A stretch of DNA of 64,000 nucleotides from Bremia lactucae (lineage: Eukaryota; Oomycota; Peronosporomycetes; Peronosporales; Peronosporaceae): contig NC_090622.1 in NCBI RefSeq assembly GCF_004359215.1, forward strand, positions 870,710 through 934,709, in the 5' to 3' direction. Numbering within the stretch: the first letter of the stretch is position 1; each line of letters starts with the position of its first letter. The translations under genes and the position numbers were made by a program. Of this stretch, positions 11,431 to 23,456 are shown one piece after another. The notes under the pieces are model-generated. The model had not been told where the DNA came from. It did not search any database and was given only the letters and a program-made list of their open reading frames with translations.

Positions 11431-11578
11431 CACCAGGAAAGTGTGTCTAGTGCGAAAGCACAAATTCAGCCGTCAAGATTGGCAGCCATGAAGGCATACC
11501 ACGTGACAAGCTCATTGGCCTTTGAAATAGAAGAGAGCTACAGTCAGGACGACCATTATCGCCTGCTGTTGGATCACT

Positions 11579-13516
11579 TTGGTGGACGAAAGGACGAAAT
11601 GTGACCCTTCCGTTGCACCTGAAAGCTATTTTAGCTACAGTGATGGCCTGTTGTGGCATCAGCTGTATCCTTGTGATCCCTTGAGAATCTTTGTGCCTGA
11701 TGACACAGGTATTAAGCTGATAGTCCTTCACGAGTCTCATGATGCGCCATCAAAAGGGCATGTGGGCCGTGAAAAGGCATTCTTACGAGTGTCAGAGGAA
11801 TTTTGGTGGCGACACCTATGTAGATGGGTGGCCATCTATATTCGCTTATGCGAGCAGTGTCAGCACATATAGCCTGCATCGTCCAGCAGTGCGCCACTGA
11901 AGCCGCTACCGATTCCAACCAACTGTTGGAAGTCAGTAAGTCTAAACTTCATGTTTCGCATGTTGCCCGATCATAAGGGTCGGACGGGCTCGTCGTCTTT
12001 CTAGACAGACTGAGCAAAATTGTGCATTTAGCACCATGTAAGACATCGATCACAGGCAAGGAGGCAGCTCTCTTGTTCCTGGATCGTGTATACCGACGAC
12101 ACGGGATGGCGAAATGTGTTCGAACTGCTAAGTAGCAAGCCCCACATGTCGACCGCAGATCATCCCCAGACCGAAGGCCAAACAAAACGTGCCAATCGGG
12201 TCGTGGCGAATATCTTACGAGCTATGACAACTTCAATAAAATGAAGCAAGCAATTGTTTTTTGTGGAGTTCGCAATAAATAACAGTCCACGCTAGTACTG
12301 GTGACACACTATTTCTTATACATAGACTACGCCGTTCTCGGATGCCAGTCTCGTTTGTGCGCAGCCCGAGTCTTAGTGGGAAGGCCTTAACTATGCTCGG
12401 TGCGAAAGAAGTACATAGTTTCGTCCATATGACGATGACCATGAAGGTATCATCTCAAAGACAGATACTTGCCCTAGTGACCCTGTCAAATTGGCAGTAG
12501 TCAATAAAACTACGCCTTATGACCGACCTGTTGGCGGTATCATACACAAGTTTGATGCTAAAAGCGTGAGTAAGGTTCAACGCTTGGTGGATGAGCGACT
12601 AGCCATCACACGTAAAGTCCGTGTCGCAAATGCAAACGCACCGGACAAACAAAAAAATATGCGGACCGAAATGGTCGCAAAAATATTGAACGCTTTAGAG
12701 TGGGTGGCAAAGTACTATTAAGTTCTGCTACCCTACCCAAAAAAGCAATTTCTGTACTACATGGAGTTACTACGAAGTTGTTGCCGCGTTTAATTGGGCT
12801 CTTTACTAGGTAGAAGAGGATGGAGACCTTAATTATAGGCTCACCTTTCTCCCGTATATAAAGATGCATTCCGTATTTTACATGGGTCGTCTAAACGGTA
12901 TGTAGACCCAAATGAGGTAACATACCCCGATCCGTCTAAGGAGACCGATGATGACGCCGACTGTGAGTCGAGCGTCGTTCGGGTCAGGGAGACGGAGACC
13001 GCGGAAAACTATCAGCCGACCGACTCCTCCCACCACGAGTAGGACTCGGAGAGTGAGGGAGATCACGCAAGTAACGCGGATCCCTCCTTATTATCTTACC
13101 CAGAAGGTCCAAGCGAGTTTTCAGGTGTTCATAACGCTGACGAACCTTCGCTCAGACATCATAAAGATCCGAGGTCAGTTGCAAGACTTGACTGTCGAGA
13201 TTCACAATACGTCGTTTAGCACCGCTTGACGCCGGCGACTGAACGGAAGAAGGTAAGGCAGCCACGACTAGGATGGCGAGATCGCCGCTCCTATCAGGCG
13301 CCGCCTGCACTAATGGAGGCGGGTGGGAATCAACGCTTTCTTGTTAGTAGCTTGCTTGCCCACCGCTCCGTGGGGCAATGGTATCAGGTCCTCGTCCAAT
13401 GGAGAGGTTACCCGAAGTGTGACGACTCTTGGGAACCGATCGATACCCTTCGTATTGATCTGCCCGACTTAATAATTGCCAATGAAAAGGAGCACCAGCT
13501 GCGCCTGCTGCCCTAG
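11579..13516 (+). pseudogene. Integrase and chromodomain remnant (A2)
   Basis: The zinc-binding part is seen at 11720-11870 (LHESHDAPSKGHVGREKA, then CEQCQ). The DDE core (11990-12440) is heavily decayed: only the first block FLDRLSKIVHL is clear. A C-terminal segment (12491-12720) contains TPYDRPVGGII and a charged helix. 13226-13516 encodes a chromodomain (YQVLVQWRGYPKCDDSWEPI), which in chromoviruses guides integration to modified chromatin. Multiple stops. Confidence 0.75.
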
Positions 13517-14436
13517 TCTCAAATGGACTAGCAAAAGCAGCGTTATGGGAAGCAATAGAGGGTACAGTACCGCCCCTAATTTCCTTCACACGCAAGCGGG
13601 AGAAATTTGTTGCGACCGCTGTTCCATCGCATCGGAATGCGGAAGAATGCGGTGCGTGAATTCCGCCTCGTGGTGGTCAACCGTTTCATCTTAACGCAAC
13701 ACAATTGGGATCGGGAAAATATGACTAAGCGATATTCTCTGAGCCTTCCATGGTTTAAAGACGCCATAATATTTATGAGCGTCTAGAAGGCCGCACTCTA
13801 AGAGCGACGCTCTTGGCCCGTTTAAACGAGGCCATTTTAAATGGAGAAGGTATCAGTGATATGCCACCTTCACATAGCGACGTTCAAACCGACTGGCTTT
13901 TGACACCGAATGAGCACGTTCAAGTGTCGTCGGCAGAGCTTTAGGCTAAAAATGCTTTATGTGAGAACCATTATGGATAATGGTCGGAGCATAAGGCGTT
14001 GTGGATTTACCCAACGAAAAAGCGGCTGCGCATTTATGGGCAGCGCTCTCGTTACCTGTCGCTGCGCTATCCAGCGCAGACGACGAGACATCATTCGTAA
14101 TTGTTGCTGTTTCCATGTTGTGAGCCATGAGAGAAGTTTGGATGAGCAATAATGCGCCATCATCCTTCCTCATGAATTCGTTGTCCGCATCACTACTATG
14201 AGGTGACGGCAACGGTGTCGACTCATTGTAGTCGACAATGAGCGACGGATCAACATCCTCACTGTTAAAAAGAGGTGATTTCTTAAGCCCTGTTAACGCG
14301 ACAGCAGCAGTAGCTGTCGGCGTTTCGACTAAGGCATTGGACGTCGCCGACGTGTTAACGCGGTGCGTGCGCTTAGTGCGAGGTTGAGCAGGTGTCTACG
14401 CAGACGACCCACCAACGTGGCCCTTTTAGGTGGCAT
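13344..14436 (-). pseudogene. Antisense ORF of family A element A2 (broken)
   Basis: Counterpart of the antisense frames of A1 and A3. The ATG is at 14436 (MPPKR); a one-base loss then shifts the frame early. The middle part is open at 14212-13946 and contains RKDDGALLLIQTSLMAHNM and SSSALDSAATG. A later part (13595-13344) contains RVKEIRGGTVPSIASH and overlaps the chromodomain on the other strand. The protein-level match to A3 is clear although the copies have diverged. No sense frame exists between 13516 and the polypurine tract. Confidence 0.5.
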
Positions 14437-14569
14437 ATTTGGCACCGTGTATGGAAGCACAGGTCGCTAGAGGGACTGAGAGAGCTAACGGCATGTTAAG
14501 CAGCTCGCAGTTCCTCGCACCTCTTTGACGAATTAAAAATCTAAATTCGTTCTATAAGGGGGAGAATGG

Positions 14570-14795
14570 TGTAACAAACTAAATTTGCCGTAGTGTTACA
14601 CAGTCCCCGTAAAGTACACTTGGTGTACTTAAGGGGATAATCAGTAAATTAGTAAAGTAATTAGACCCACTACTCGGGTGTGGTTCACACTTGTGACCAA
14701 CCCTTGTGTATGTGATGCAAATAGGTGCATTCACATTAGAAGGGATGACGCCTTGCGTTATCCGTTACGCAAGGTATCTAGAAAGATATGCTCAA
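14570..14795 (+). repeat. Truncated 3' LTR, family A (A2)
   Basis: Begins TGTAACAAACT directly after the purine tract AAGGGGGAGAATGG and follows the family A LTR up to GGTATCTAGAAAGATATGCTC, where it stops. Family B sequence follows. Confidence 0.7.
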
Positions 14796-15845
14796 TTAGA
14801 TCTATCTAACTAAAAACTCTTTAAGTCTATAAGTCTTCTTCTGACTCAAGGAGCGACGTTTCTCCGCTACACCTGGAAGCACTCGTAGTCAATCTACGCC
14901 TAAGTCTACATAAGACTAAGCTTTCACTGAAATGGAAACATTTCCAGATCTTTCAGAGGCGCAACACATAGCGTATGACCAGCTCAAAGCTTTATTCGGG
15001 CTTCAACATATAGAGTCATTATGCCCCAGGGACCAGAGGTCCTGCATGCAAGGCTTGAAGTTTTCATGCAACATGAATCTTCTTTGATTTTGACAGACCT
15101 TGCGGCTTCTATGCCAACTCGGTACATCTCTGTACCTGATTCAAAGCCTAAGGCTTGCTTTTTAGTTGTCAATGTGAAGCCATTTGAGGAAAAGTGGGAG
15201 AAAATCTACCTTTTTGGATCAAGCAGATGCAAATGTCCATTTACTCTGCCTTTTCTTAACAGAACTACTATAGGTGGCTATGGCTAATTTTAAGCTCGGA
15301 GGTAGAGCGATGGAGTGGGCACTCCCGTGCAGCACGTCCACAAACGACGCTTTTTTTCCTCATGGCATTCACTGAAGTAGCAAATCACCGGCATGTTTGC
15401 ACCGCCTGATCTGGTTTTTCGCATGCATCACGGCTCATAGCGACTCGATAGGGTAAACGAGCCCTAGGGGGATATGTCCTGGAGTTGAGAACTCTCATTG
15501 CATCTATGCATCAAGACCCGGTACAAGAAGCAATTGCCGAAACAATCTTTGTGGGGGGTCTCACTGAGGAAGTTGCTCAGACGAAATTATTCCAATCCCA
15601 CCCTGCTACTTTGAAAAATGCAGTTACCATAGCGCTACGCGCTGAATTAGACTTTAAGTCTGCTCGTGCTAGCGCGCCTGGTTACCGTACAAGCTCTTCG
15701 ACACATAAGTACCGTCTAATAGGCCGTAACCCATTGATCTAAGCCTTGTAAGAAAGGAGAAGAAGCACTTCAAGCTGTGGAACAGCATAAGAACATCCAT
15801 AGATGTTATATGTGCAAAAGCACGAAACATTTACGCTGTAAATTA
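14796..15845 (+). mobile_element. Family B fragment B1: LTR tail, PBS and gag
   Basis: An LTR tail ends at CTCCGCTACA (14871), followed by a mutated primer-binding site CCTGGAAGCAC. A gag remnant starts at ATG 14932 (METFPDLSEAQ...). Later blocks include RTLIASMHQDPVQEAI at 15488 and a broken zinc knuckle near 15805. The fragment stops within the knuckle and joins C1. Confidence 0.75.
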
Positions 15846-17939
15846 AGGGTCTCGATCTGAGACCAGCTCACGGGGTACCCATGAAGTCGAACTATCGTGT
15901 CAGCAAAGACACGAGCACAGCCTTTGTCTGTGATCGACTCCGGGACGGCACAAAAATATACCATCTTGCTAAAACGATCAACGAAAACGAGAATATAATA
16001 ATTCTTTTGGTTGTCTTCGGGGAATCCGAAGACATCACCCATAGATACGGATTTTGCCAACACTCTGCCATAACAAGCAGAGGTTTTAATGGAGCACGGG
16101 ACGAGGTACTGGGCTTTACCCGTTGACAAAATTTGCAAGCACGTACGTACCTGCGGACGAACTCACACTGGCGTGGCCAGTAAAAGGCGCGACTTATCAT
16201 GAGATAAGTCTCCTCATGTACACGATGACCACTTTTTGGTGCATCGAGGGACTCATACATAATGCGTAATCGCAAATTTTTTGGGGTAGGGATGACGACA
16301 CGAGGTGTGTCGCCAGCAATGGCTGTTTAATAAAACAAACCATTGCGTGTTCTATATAGATCTGTTGAGGATCGATACAATGTCAAAAATCTTTCTAGGA
16401 TTATTGGAATGGATCTGTAAGGTAATCCATCAACCCTTTAAGAGCCTTATCTTCTTGATAAGCTTATCTAACGTCGTCAAGTAATGTTAACGACGGTACA
16501 CTTATTGAGAAAACAGTGGTCTTATGCTCACTGTTGATTTGCGTAGCCTGTTCAAAATTGGGCCGGCGCGAAAAGGCATCAGCGACGACGTTAAGTCGTC
16601 TTGGTTTATACTTCACTCTCGCCATCCTTTGCGAGAGGTGCGAACTGTTTACAGCCGTGCGTAAAGACGCATGGTCCGTATTTACGATGAACGGTTTATC
16701 TCCCAAGAGATAGACCCTAAAATTAGCTACTTCATATTTCATGGTGAGGACAATGCGCTCTGCGCCGTCTATATCATATTGCATTTACGCACAACCGATT
16801 GCAAAATCGCTGGCGTCATAGACCACTAGCAATCGCCAGGATTGGGAATTCCAAACAAGCTTTGCTTAATGCCCTCAAAGGAACGCTGACAATCAGCGTT
16901 TCATGAACTTTTTACATTTTCTTGAATGTAGAAGAATTATGTATTGTCTTTTCGGCATGATAGCGGATGTACTTATGTAAGTACGCCGCTAAGCCGAGGA
17001 ACTTTCGAAGTCCCTTTGAATCGGCTGGCACAGGCCATTCGGTGATTGCCTTCATATTTCGGATCAGGGCGCACACCTTCTTTACCCAAGATGCACCCAA
17101 GAAGTAGTATTTTGCTTGCAGCGAATATCCACTTCTTGTGATTTGCATAACTTTGTGCTTACGCATAAGTGTGAGATCTTTCGGACGTGAGTACGGCGTA
17201 CTACAACGTCCGACTTTCTTTTATGGCTCTGCTACGAACGAAGACGTCATCAAAATAACTCGGTGCAAAATTCTGCACCGATCTCAACAGATTGATTACA
17301 GATCTTTGTTATCTCGCAGGGACATTACTTAGCCCCTGTGGGATAATCAGCCACTCTCGTAGCATTCCGCTTGGGGTGCTTACTTCTGTGAACGGGAGAT
17401 CCTGTTTACGCATTGGGATCTGATAGAATCTATCCATCAGATCCATTGACGAAAAGATCGTACTTTTTGACATACCATCAATGATTATGTTTTTTCGTGG
17501 TATCGGTATTTGAGCCCGACCCGTTGCAGAGATCAAGTTATTGAACTCATGCACAATCCGCCACCCTCCTGTTGCTTTACGCACGCAGAAGGTCAGAGAG
17601 CTATGTGAGTGGGTTGACTTCCATAAATGGCCCGCTGCTAAGCAATCGGCAAAGAATTTGTCGATCGCTAATACTTGCTCATGAGGCAATGCCAACTGCT
17701 TCATGACACAGTATTTCGAACCGGGTATCAGGTCGATTTGTGTCTAGTAACCTTAATTCTCAGGCAACTCGCACTATTCTGATTCAGGGAAGACATCTTG
17801 TATAAAAGGTTTGTCTTCAAAGACTCCCAGGATTGGGATCTAAGACGTTCCATCCAAATCTTCTCATCGAGGACACTTTCGTTCATCGATGAGCTGCTGA
17901 GAATCCGTTCGTTCGCAGGAAATACTATTTGTAGCGGAG
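15846..17939 (-). pseudogene. Family C pol fragment C1 (RT, RNase H, integrase)
   Basis: Read on the minus strand: RT at 17704-17000, with PHEQVLAIDKFFADCLAAGH, FCVRKATGGWRIVHEF and an intact catalytic box SYFDDVFV near 17240. RNase H lies at 16784-16464 (NTDHASLRTAVNSSHLSQRM and a DAFSRRPNFE end). The integrase zinc domain and the start of the DDE core lie at 16275-15846 (CKFCQRVKPS). Frameshifts and stops interrupt all parts. Both ends are truncated, by B1 on the left and the B2 LTR on the right. Confidence 0.8.
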
Positions 17940-18415
17940 CTACCTCGCTCGTAAAGTCAGAGGAAGACTTTCAGACTCAGAGAGTCACTTAGTTTTATTG
18001 AACTAACGGGGTTTAGCAACTCAGGGAGTCGTACAAGCTATTAAAGCTTTAGGAATCCTAGTTCAAGGAATTCAGGGGCTCGTAGAACCAAGTGGCAACT
18101 CGCGCCCAAGAGGATATACCTTAGAAAGGCTTTCATTTCTTACAGATCGATGCGCAAGCCTTAGAAAGGCACTTAACGCTTTAAAATCAAAAGGGGAACT
18201 GACCTTTATGTAATCATTTGCATCTAACAACCTTACCCTAGCTAATTAAAATAGATTTTGGCCGCCAGATATTTATCTGGCGGCGACCACATTTATTACC
18301 CATAATAAATGGGATTAAAGTAACTAACTATTTTTAAATTAGATAAAAGGGTATTTTACCCATAAAGTAAATGTACCACAACAACGGTTCTCCAACCGAT
18401 GTGTGCCTCATAACA
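17940..18415 (-). repeat. 3' LTR, family B (B2)
   Basis: 476 bp. On the plus strand it reads TGTAGCGGAGCTACC ... GTGTGCCTCATAACA. The purine tract of the minus-strand element is adjacent (CCCCCATCAG on the plus strand). Confidence 0.85.
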
Positions 18416-18522
18416 CCCCCATCAGACTGTTGACACCGAGTGACAATATTGGCTTCATTTTATCTTTGAGGTTGAAACCTAAACAGCTAACCGTTTGGTT
18501 GTGTTTTCGATTCCTTTGTCTA

Positions 18523-19799
18523 ATGACAATCAAGCTTGAGTCACAGACTCTGAGCACCTTCCTCGACAATGAGGGAATGGTGGACTTTGAAAGTCACTCT
18601 CAATCAGAGGAGGAGGAAATAGAGCAGCGTTCGCTCACGCCTTCTCCTCCGGACGAACGTCGGCGAGCCCGAATCCGTTCCCAGAACGTGGTGCTGCAGA
18701 TGTCTTAACNNNNNNNNNNNNNNNNNNNNNNNNNNNNNNNNNNNNNNNNNNNNNNNNNNNNNNNNNNNNNNNNNNNNNNNNNNNNNNNNNNNNNNNNNNN
18801 NNNNNNNNNGCATTGAGCAGGACACGAAACCCTGAGCCCAACATCAGTACGAATCCGCTCGATGAAGACCAAGAGCAGATAATTCTCATAGAGGAGAGAG
18901 CTCGTCGTCGAGCTGCAGAGATAGCGAAAGCTTAAGCTCATAGTGAATATAGATTCACTCTGCTTAGTGCAGACGAGCGTTTCAAAGAGACAGCGGGTCA
19001 CAGCTTGGGCACCCGGATCTTCAGTGACCCGGCGAGGACGCCGGAGGAGCTCGCTGCCCGCGACGCTCTTTATGAGCAGTACCTTACGCCGAAGGTAATG
19101 ACGCGAAGCCAGTATCTGACGTGTTTACGTGATCAAGCCCGTAAGGCTTCGGTGACCTCAATGAGGGAAATTCCGATCGTTTTGTTTTTAAAGAAAGAAG
19201 GAGTAAGAACGAAGTCTCATTTGAGAACTCGGTCCACCGGGCCCACCGACTTCGTAATTTCTGGAATATCAGAGAGTCTGCGGATAGAGGTGATCTTCGC
19301 TTGGAATGGAAGCGTCATTCAATTACGCTAAGCTTAAGGCCAAAGGCCAGTTATCTTTGGCATTTATGCTACAAAACGAAGAAACGCCTGGCCGATTTTT
19401 CAGTGTTTCGATTGACCGTACACCATGGATCGAAGCCGCACTAAGGCTATCGATTCAACTATCCCACGTTTAGTGGTGGGAAGCGTCGTTTGTCGCGAGT
19501 TGAACTGAGCTAGGCGCTTAAAAACGTCAACGGCGTACGGGCTATCTTGCCGAAGAGGTACCTCGAACTCCCAAGAATTTTCAGAAGAGGGGTGCCATAG
19601 CCACTTCACCAGATAGTGGTGTTGACCCTCCCGCACATCTAGCAGCGTGGGAGGGGGCCAAAATCTCGGCGGAAGCATTTGATGCTCTACGGCACGAGGC
19701 GCAACTTCTTCGTGAGGTCCTTGCTCGGGTTAAGAGCTCTTTTGAGGCGGTTCGGGACCGTCTTTCAACGCTAGAGCGTCAGCAGCCTCGTTTAAAGCG
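18523..19799 (+). pseudogene. Antisense ORF of family B element B2 (few breaks)
   Basis: On the strand opposite the element an ATG at 18523 opens MTIKLESQTLSTFLDNEGMV, followed by an acidic block (SEEEEIEQRS) and a basic one (DERRRARIRSQ). After the N gap one frame runs from 18813 to 19331 with a single in-frame stop at about 18933. It contains DEDQEQIILIEERARRRAAE, then RTPEELAARDALYEQYLTPK and YLTCLRDQARKA. A shifted frame further on (about 19500-19799) reads YLAEEVPRTPKNFQKRG and then a coiled-coil-like helix with LRHEAQLLREVLARV and VRDRLSTLERQQ, antisense to the chromodomain. No sense frame covers 18416-19390, so the antisense frame is the only coding-like signal there. No domain is recognised. 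Not a shadow of pol, except at its 3' end. Confidence 0.5.
18710..18809. other. Assembly gap (100 N)
   Basis: Exactly 100 N. Copies B3 and B4 read continuously across the same place (GATGTCTTAAC-T-GCATTGAGCAGG on the minus strand at about 39830), so the true gap may be about one base. Confidence 0.95.
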
Positions 19800-20990
19800 T
19801 TAGCTGGATATCCTGATGATGATGCATCAATCTGCGGCACGACCGCCTGTCTCGGTGCAAGCGCCTTCAAGTCCACGTGGGAGGGTCCCGATATGGCTTA
19901 AGCAAGTCAATGTAGAACAGTGAGTCTGTCCGCAGCTTGCTAGGAATGTTTAGCGTGCAAGCTAGGCCTTTCTTGAGCCCGACCGTAAATGGTCCAATAA
20001 AGAGCGGGCGCAATTTGGTCTTGAAGACCGCGGAAACCTAGTTAGTAGGTAATTTCTTAGCGTCTAATAAAACATGGTCTCCAACCATATAAGAATTAAT
20101 ACAGCTTCTGCCTTTGGCATCTGCTTGTTCGTTTTGTTTTTCTTGGCTATCAGCCATCGTATCCCTTACATACTAAATCGCGTCGCGAGAAACTCGCTTA
20201 CTTGTTTCCGAACGGTAACAGGGCTGATATCAGCAAGCCTATCGGCTAATTCTCCCCCACCAAGCCCTGGACCACGCAGTGGTATCGTTAACGGAACGCG
20301 CGGGTGGGTAAGACCGTTTATATAAAACGGAGTATAGCCGGTAAAGGCATGAACAGCGTTATTTAACGCAAATTCTACTACTGGGAGCATTGAGCTCCAG
20401 CTCTTTGGTGTCTGAGCACACACGCTGCGTAAAACGTCTTCAATGACGCGATTGACACGTTCGTTTGACCATCGGTCTGCGGATGGTCCGCAGTGGACAT
20501 ATCCAATCTGGTGCCAAGCACTCGGAAAATTGGTTTTCAGAATTTACCCGTGAGAAGGGGCCCATCAGAGCCTGTTGCCACTGGCAAACCATGTTGTCGA
20601 AACATTCGATCGATAAACAGCTTAGCTGTACCTTCTCCATCAATGGAATCCGGCACGGCCGCTAAGTGAGCTATTTTTCTCAAATGGTCAACAAATACCA
20701 CTATTCCGGAGTTACCGGCTGAATCTTTCGGTAGGCCGAAATCAAAATCCATACTAATGGACTTCCAGCAACTTATGGGGACGGGAAGGCTTGTCAATGA
20801 CGCAGCAGCATGCGCCGAGGGTTTCACCCGTTGGGAAGTTTTGCATGTGCGAATATATGTGCTGACCCCTTTATAAAGTTTGGGCCACAATAACTCTGGC
20901 TTACAGAGCCGCTATTCTTTTCTCTACCGCGAGGACAGTATCGTGTGCCTCACCGAGGATTCGGTACTTAAATCATTATCATGAGGAACA
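19400..20990 (-). pseudogene. Integrase and chromodomain remnant (B2)
   Basis: Minus strand: zinc-finger end at about 20860 (RTCKTSQRVKPSAHAAA), then the DDE core with FVDHLRKIAHLAAVPDSI, a degraded second-Asp block and a readable segment at 20423-20166 (SSMLPVVEFALNNAVHAF and YTPFYINGLTHPRVPLTI). The chromodomain at 19678-19400 reads HHYLVKWLWHPSSENSWEF. Stops and frameshifts separate the parts. Confidence 0.8.
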
Positions 20991-21162
20991 ACGACACGCG
21001 GAGAATCCGCTGTGTTTGTGCAATAAAGCAACAGGTCGTTATCGATAGGAAATCGATGTAACCTTGCACGCAAACGTGCCGGCAATTTAATACATGAATT
21101 AGAATTCTTTAGAGCTCATAGTAGAGATACACACTGTTCATCCTTGGCGTAAGCCGAACGGA

Positions 21163-23056
21163 TTAATCAGGAATAGGCGACAAGATAGTCGTAAAATGAG
21201 AGAGCTCATGATCCGGCCTGCGTGGTAACGCATCGGCCAAAGCATTCTGCTTGCCGGGCTTATACTTCACCTCGAAGTTGTATTCCGCGAAAAAGGATAG
21301 CCATCGGGCCATTCTCTGTGAGAGATGGGGCGACTTAGTCGCCGTGCGTAATGACGCGTGATCTGTATATATCACATACGCCTTAGAGCCGAGCAGATGA
21401 ACTCAGAACTTGACGAGAGCATACTTCATACTACAAAGAGTTACTGCAAGTAACTCTTTGTCATGAACTGGGTAGTTCTTTCCGCGGCTTTAAGCTGTCT
21501 AGACTCGAACTCAATAACACGTTCATGCCCATCAACATCTGTTGTAACAGAGCACTGCCAATGGCAAAATCCGATGCGTCACAGACGACACTGAAAGGCC
21601 AATTTGGGTTTGGCAGTGCCATAATCGGGGCATGGGTAAGACTATCCTTAACTGCTCGAAAAACATTGTTTATTGGTAGTCCAGCACCATTCTGTTTCCT
21701 TTTTAAGGAGATAATATAATGGCCTAGCCATATCAGCGTAAGTTTCGCTATATTTGTGTAAATATTTGGCGAGACCCAAACACTTGCGCAAATCCTTTTG
21801 GTTTTTAGAAACCGGCCAATCTACTATGGCTTTTACCTTAGCGGGATCCGCTCCAAAACCTCGCTTTTTAATGAAGCATCCCAGAAAAGGAATTTCATCT
21901 GCGCCAAAAATGCATTTAGATGCATTGACATTTAATTTCTTTGTGCACATACGCTCGAGCACTGCTCGCAAATGATCTAAATGGTTCTTCATATCCGGCC
22001 GACCCTGCTCCGCACGACTATGGACAAGAATGTCATCGATATAAGTCTGTGCATAACCTCGATGAGGCCGGAACAGTTTCGTCACTAGACTATTAAATGT
22101 TGCGGGGGCGTTGGAAAGCCCTTGTGGCATAACCAACCACTCCCATAACATACCGATTGGGGTGCTAACCGCTGTAAGCGAGATATCGCTAGCTCGCATG
22201 AGCAATTCGTAGTAACCATCGACTTAATCCAATGCACTGTTCATTGTACATCCCACCATATTGTTCTGAATAACATCCTTTCTAGGAATAAGGGTTTGTG
22301 CTGGTATAGTGACAGCATTAAGCTTTTTATAAGCATGTGCAATGCGCCATTTACAATTTGGCTATTTGACACAAAATTTCGTTGTGGAGTGAGGAAATTT
22401 GCTCTTTCGTACCATTCCAGCCTCGTGCTTAGCATGGAAGAAATCGTCAATGACGTCACACTGCTCCCTCGGTAAAGGCCATTGTGTTGTGACACAGTAT
22501 TTGGATCCCGGAACCAAGTCAAGTTCATGACGAACACCTCTATCCGGAGATAAACAGATGGTGGATTATTACATACCACATCTCAGAATTCCTTAATCAA
22601 GGAATAAAAGGGATCCATAGGATCGTTAAGGATCGATGACCCATTTCGCGCACTAAGTGCAGTTTTTGTGTCATCCAGAACAGCTTCGTCTAGAAGTGAC
22701 GATGACTTTAAATAAATTGTTGGTCGAATGACCACCATTTCGAATAAGTCACCAGCTTTTAAGGCTCGACCGCACTCATTAATAGGCATTTCGTCTAGCT
22801 CTAAAAGAGCATGTAATGAAGGGATTGCCGCAAGGCTAACTTCCCCCTCAGTGTTACCGGTTACACCATTTACAAGCGTATGTGATTGCTCACTCGTGTC
22901 CCTTTGTGAGGGTATAGACGCTTCGTGTCCATCCTGTCTTAAAGTGAAGACAATATGCCTCTTTGAGGCCGGGACATTTACGACCCCGGATTTTCCAGCC
23001 TGTATTGGTTCTATACAAGATATGGTGTCTAATTTGACATCCGACAAGGAGTTAGG
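21163..23056 (-). pseudogene. Linker, reverse transcriptase and RNase H remnant (B2)
   Basis: Minus strand. 23047-22583 is an open linker of about 154 residues between protease and RT, rich in acidic and Ser residues (LDDTKTALSARNGSS, DPFYSLIKEF). RT follows with several breaks. The stretch 22205-21648 keeps LVMPQGLSNAPATFNSLV and an intact catalytic box YIDDILVHSRAEQG, then FLGCFIKKRGF. RNase H ends at 21375-21163 (IYTDHASLRTATKSPHLSQRM, KYKPGKQNALADAL). Confidence 0.8.
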
Positions 23057-23456
23057 TAACTCAAGTTACTTATCCAGCTAACAATTTCATGTCCTTAACG
23101 TGCATTGGAAGTATTTGACCCAAAATGCCCTGGCGAACTGCCTATAGCGTCACTATTGACACTCAGTATGGTGCCACCTTGGACGACCATACTCGGTGGA
23201 CATAGACGTGCCACTCCACGTATCTCAGGGATATCGCACTCTCGATGATTCGGCCTTAGGCCAACAATGCTTTCAGCATTCAGTGAATCGTTATTACAAC
23301 GAGTGTCACTCGACGGAGTACGTGCCGTTCCATTTATATCTGCTGAGTAGGGCTCAAATTATTTTTTTAGCATTAGCGTTGATTAACTCAGACATGCCAA
23401 TGTCTAAAACACTGACAGACTAATTCAATGATCCACGCTAGTAGCGCTTTTGTTGT

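Larger units (their letters stand above)
7273..14795 (+). mobile_element. Family A Ty3/gypsy element A2, nearly full length, defective
   Basis: Order: 5' LTR (7273-7812), primer-binding site, gag, protease, RT/RNase H, integrase, chromodomain, antisense ORF region, polypurine tract (14556-14569) and a 3' LTR cut short at about 14795. The gag-protease-RT-RNaseH-integrase order and the C-terminal chromodomain identify it as a Ty3 chromovirus-like element. Numerous stops and frameshifts make it non-autonomous. The truncated 3' LTR runs straight into family B sequence, so no target-site duplication can be tested. Confidence 0.85.
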
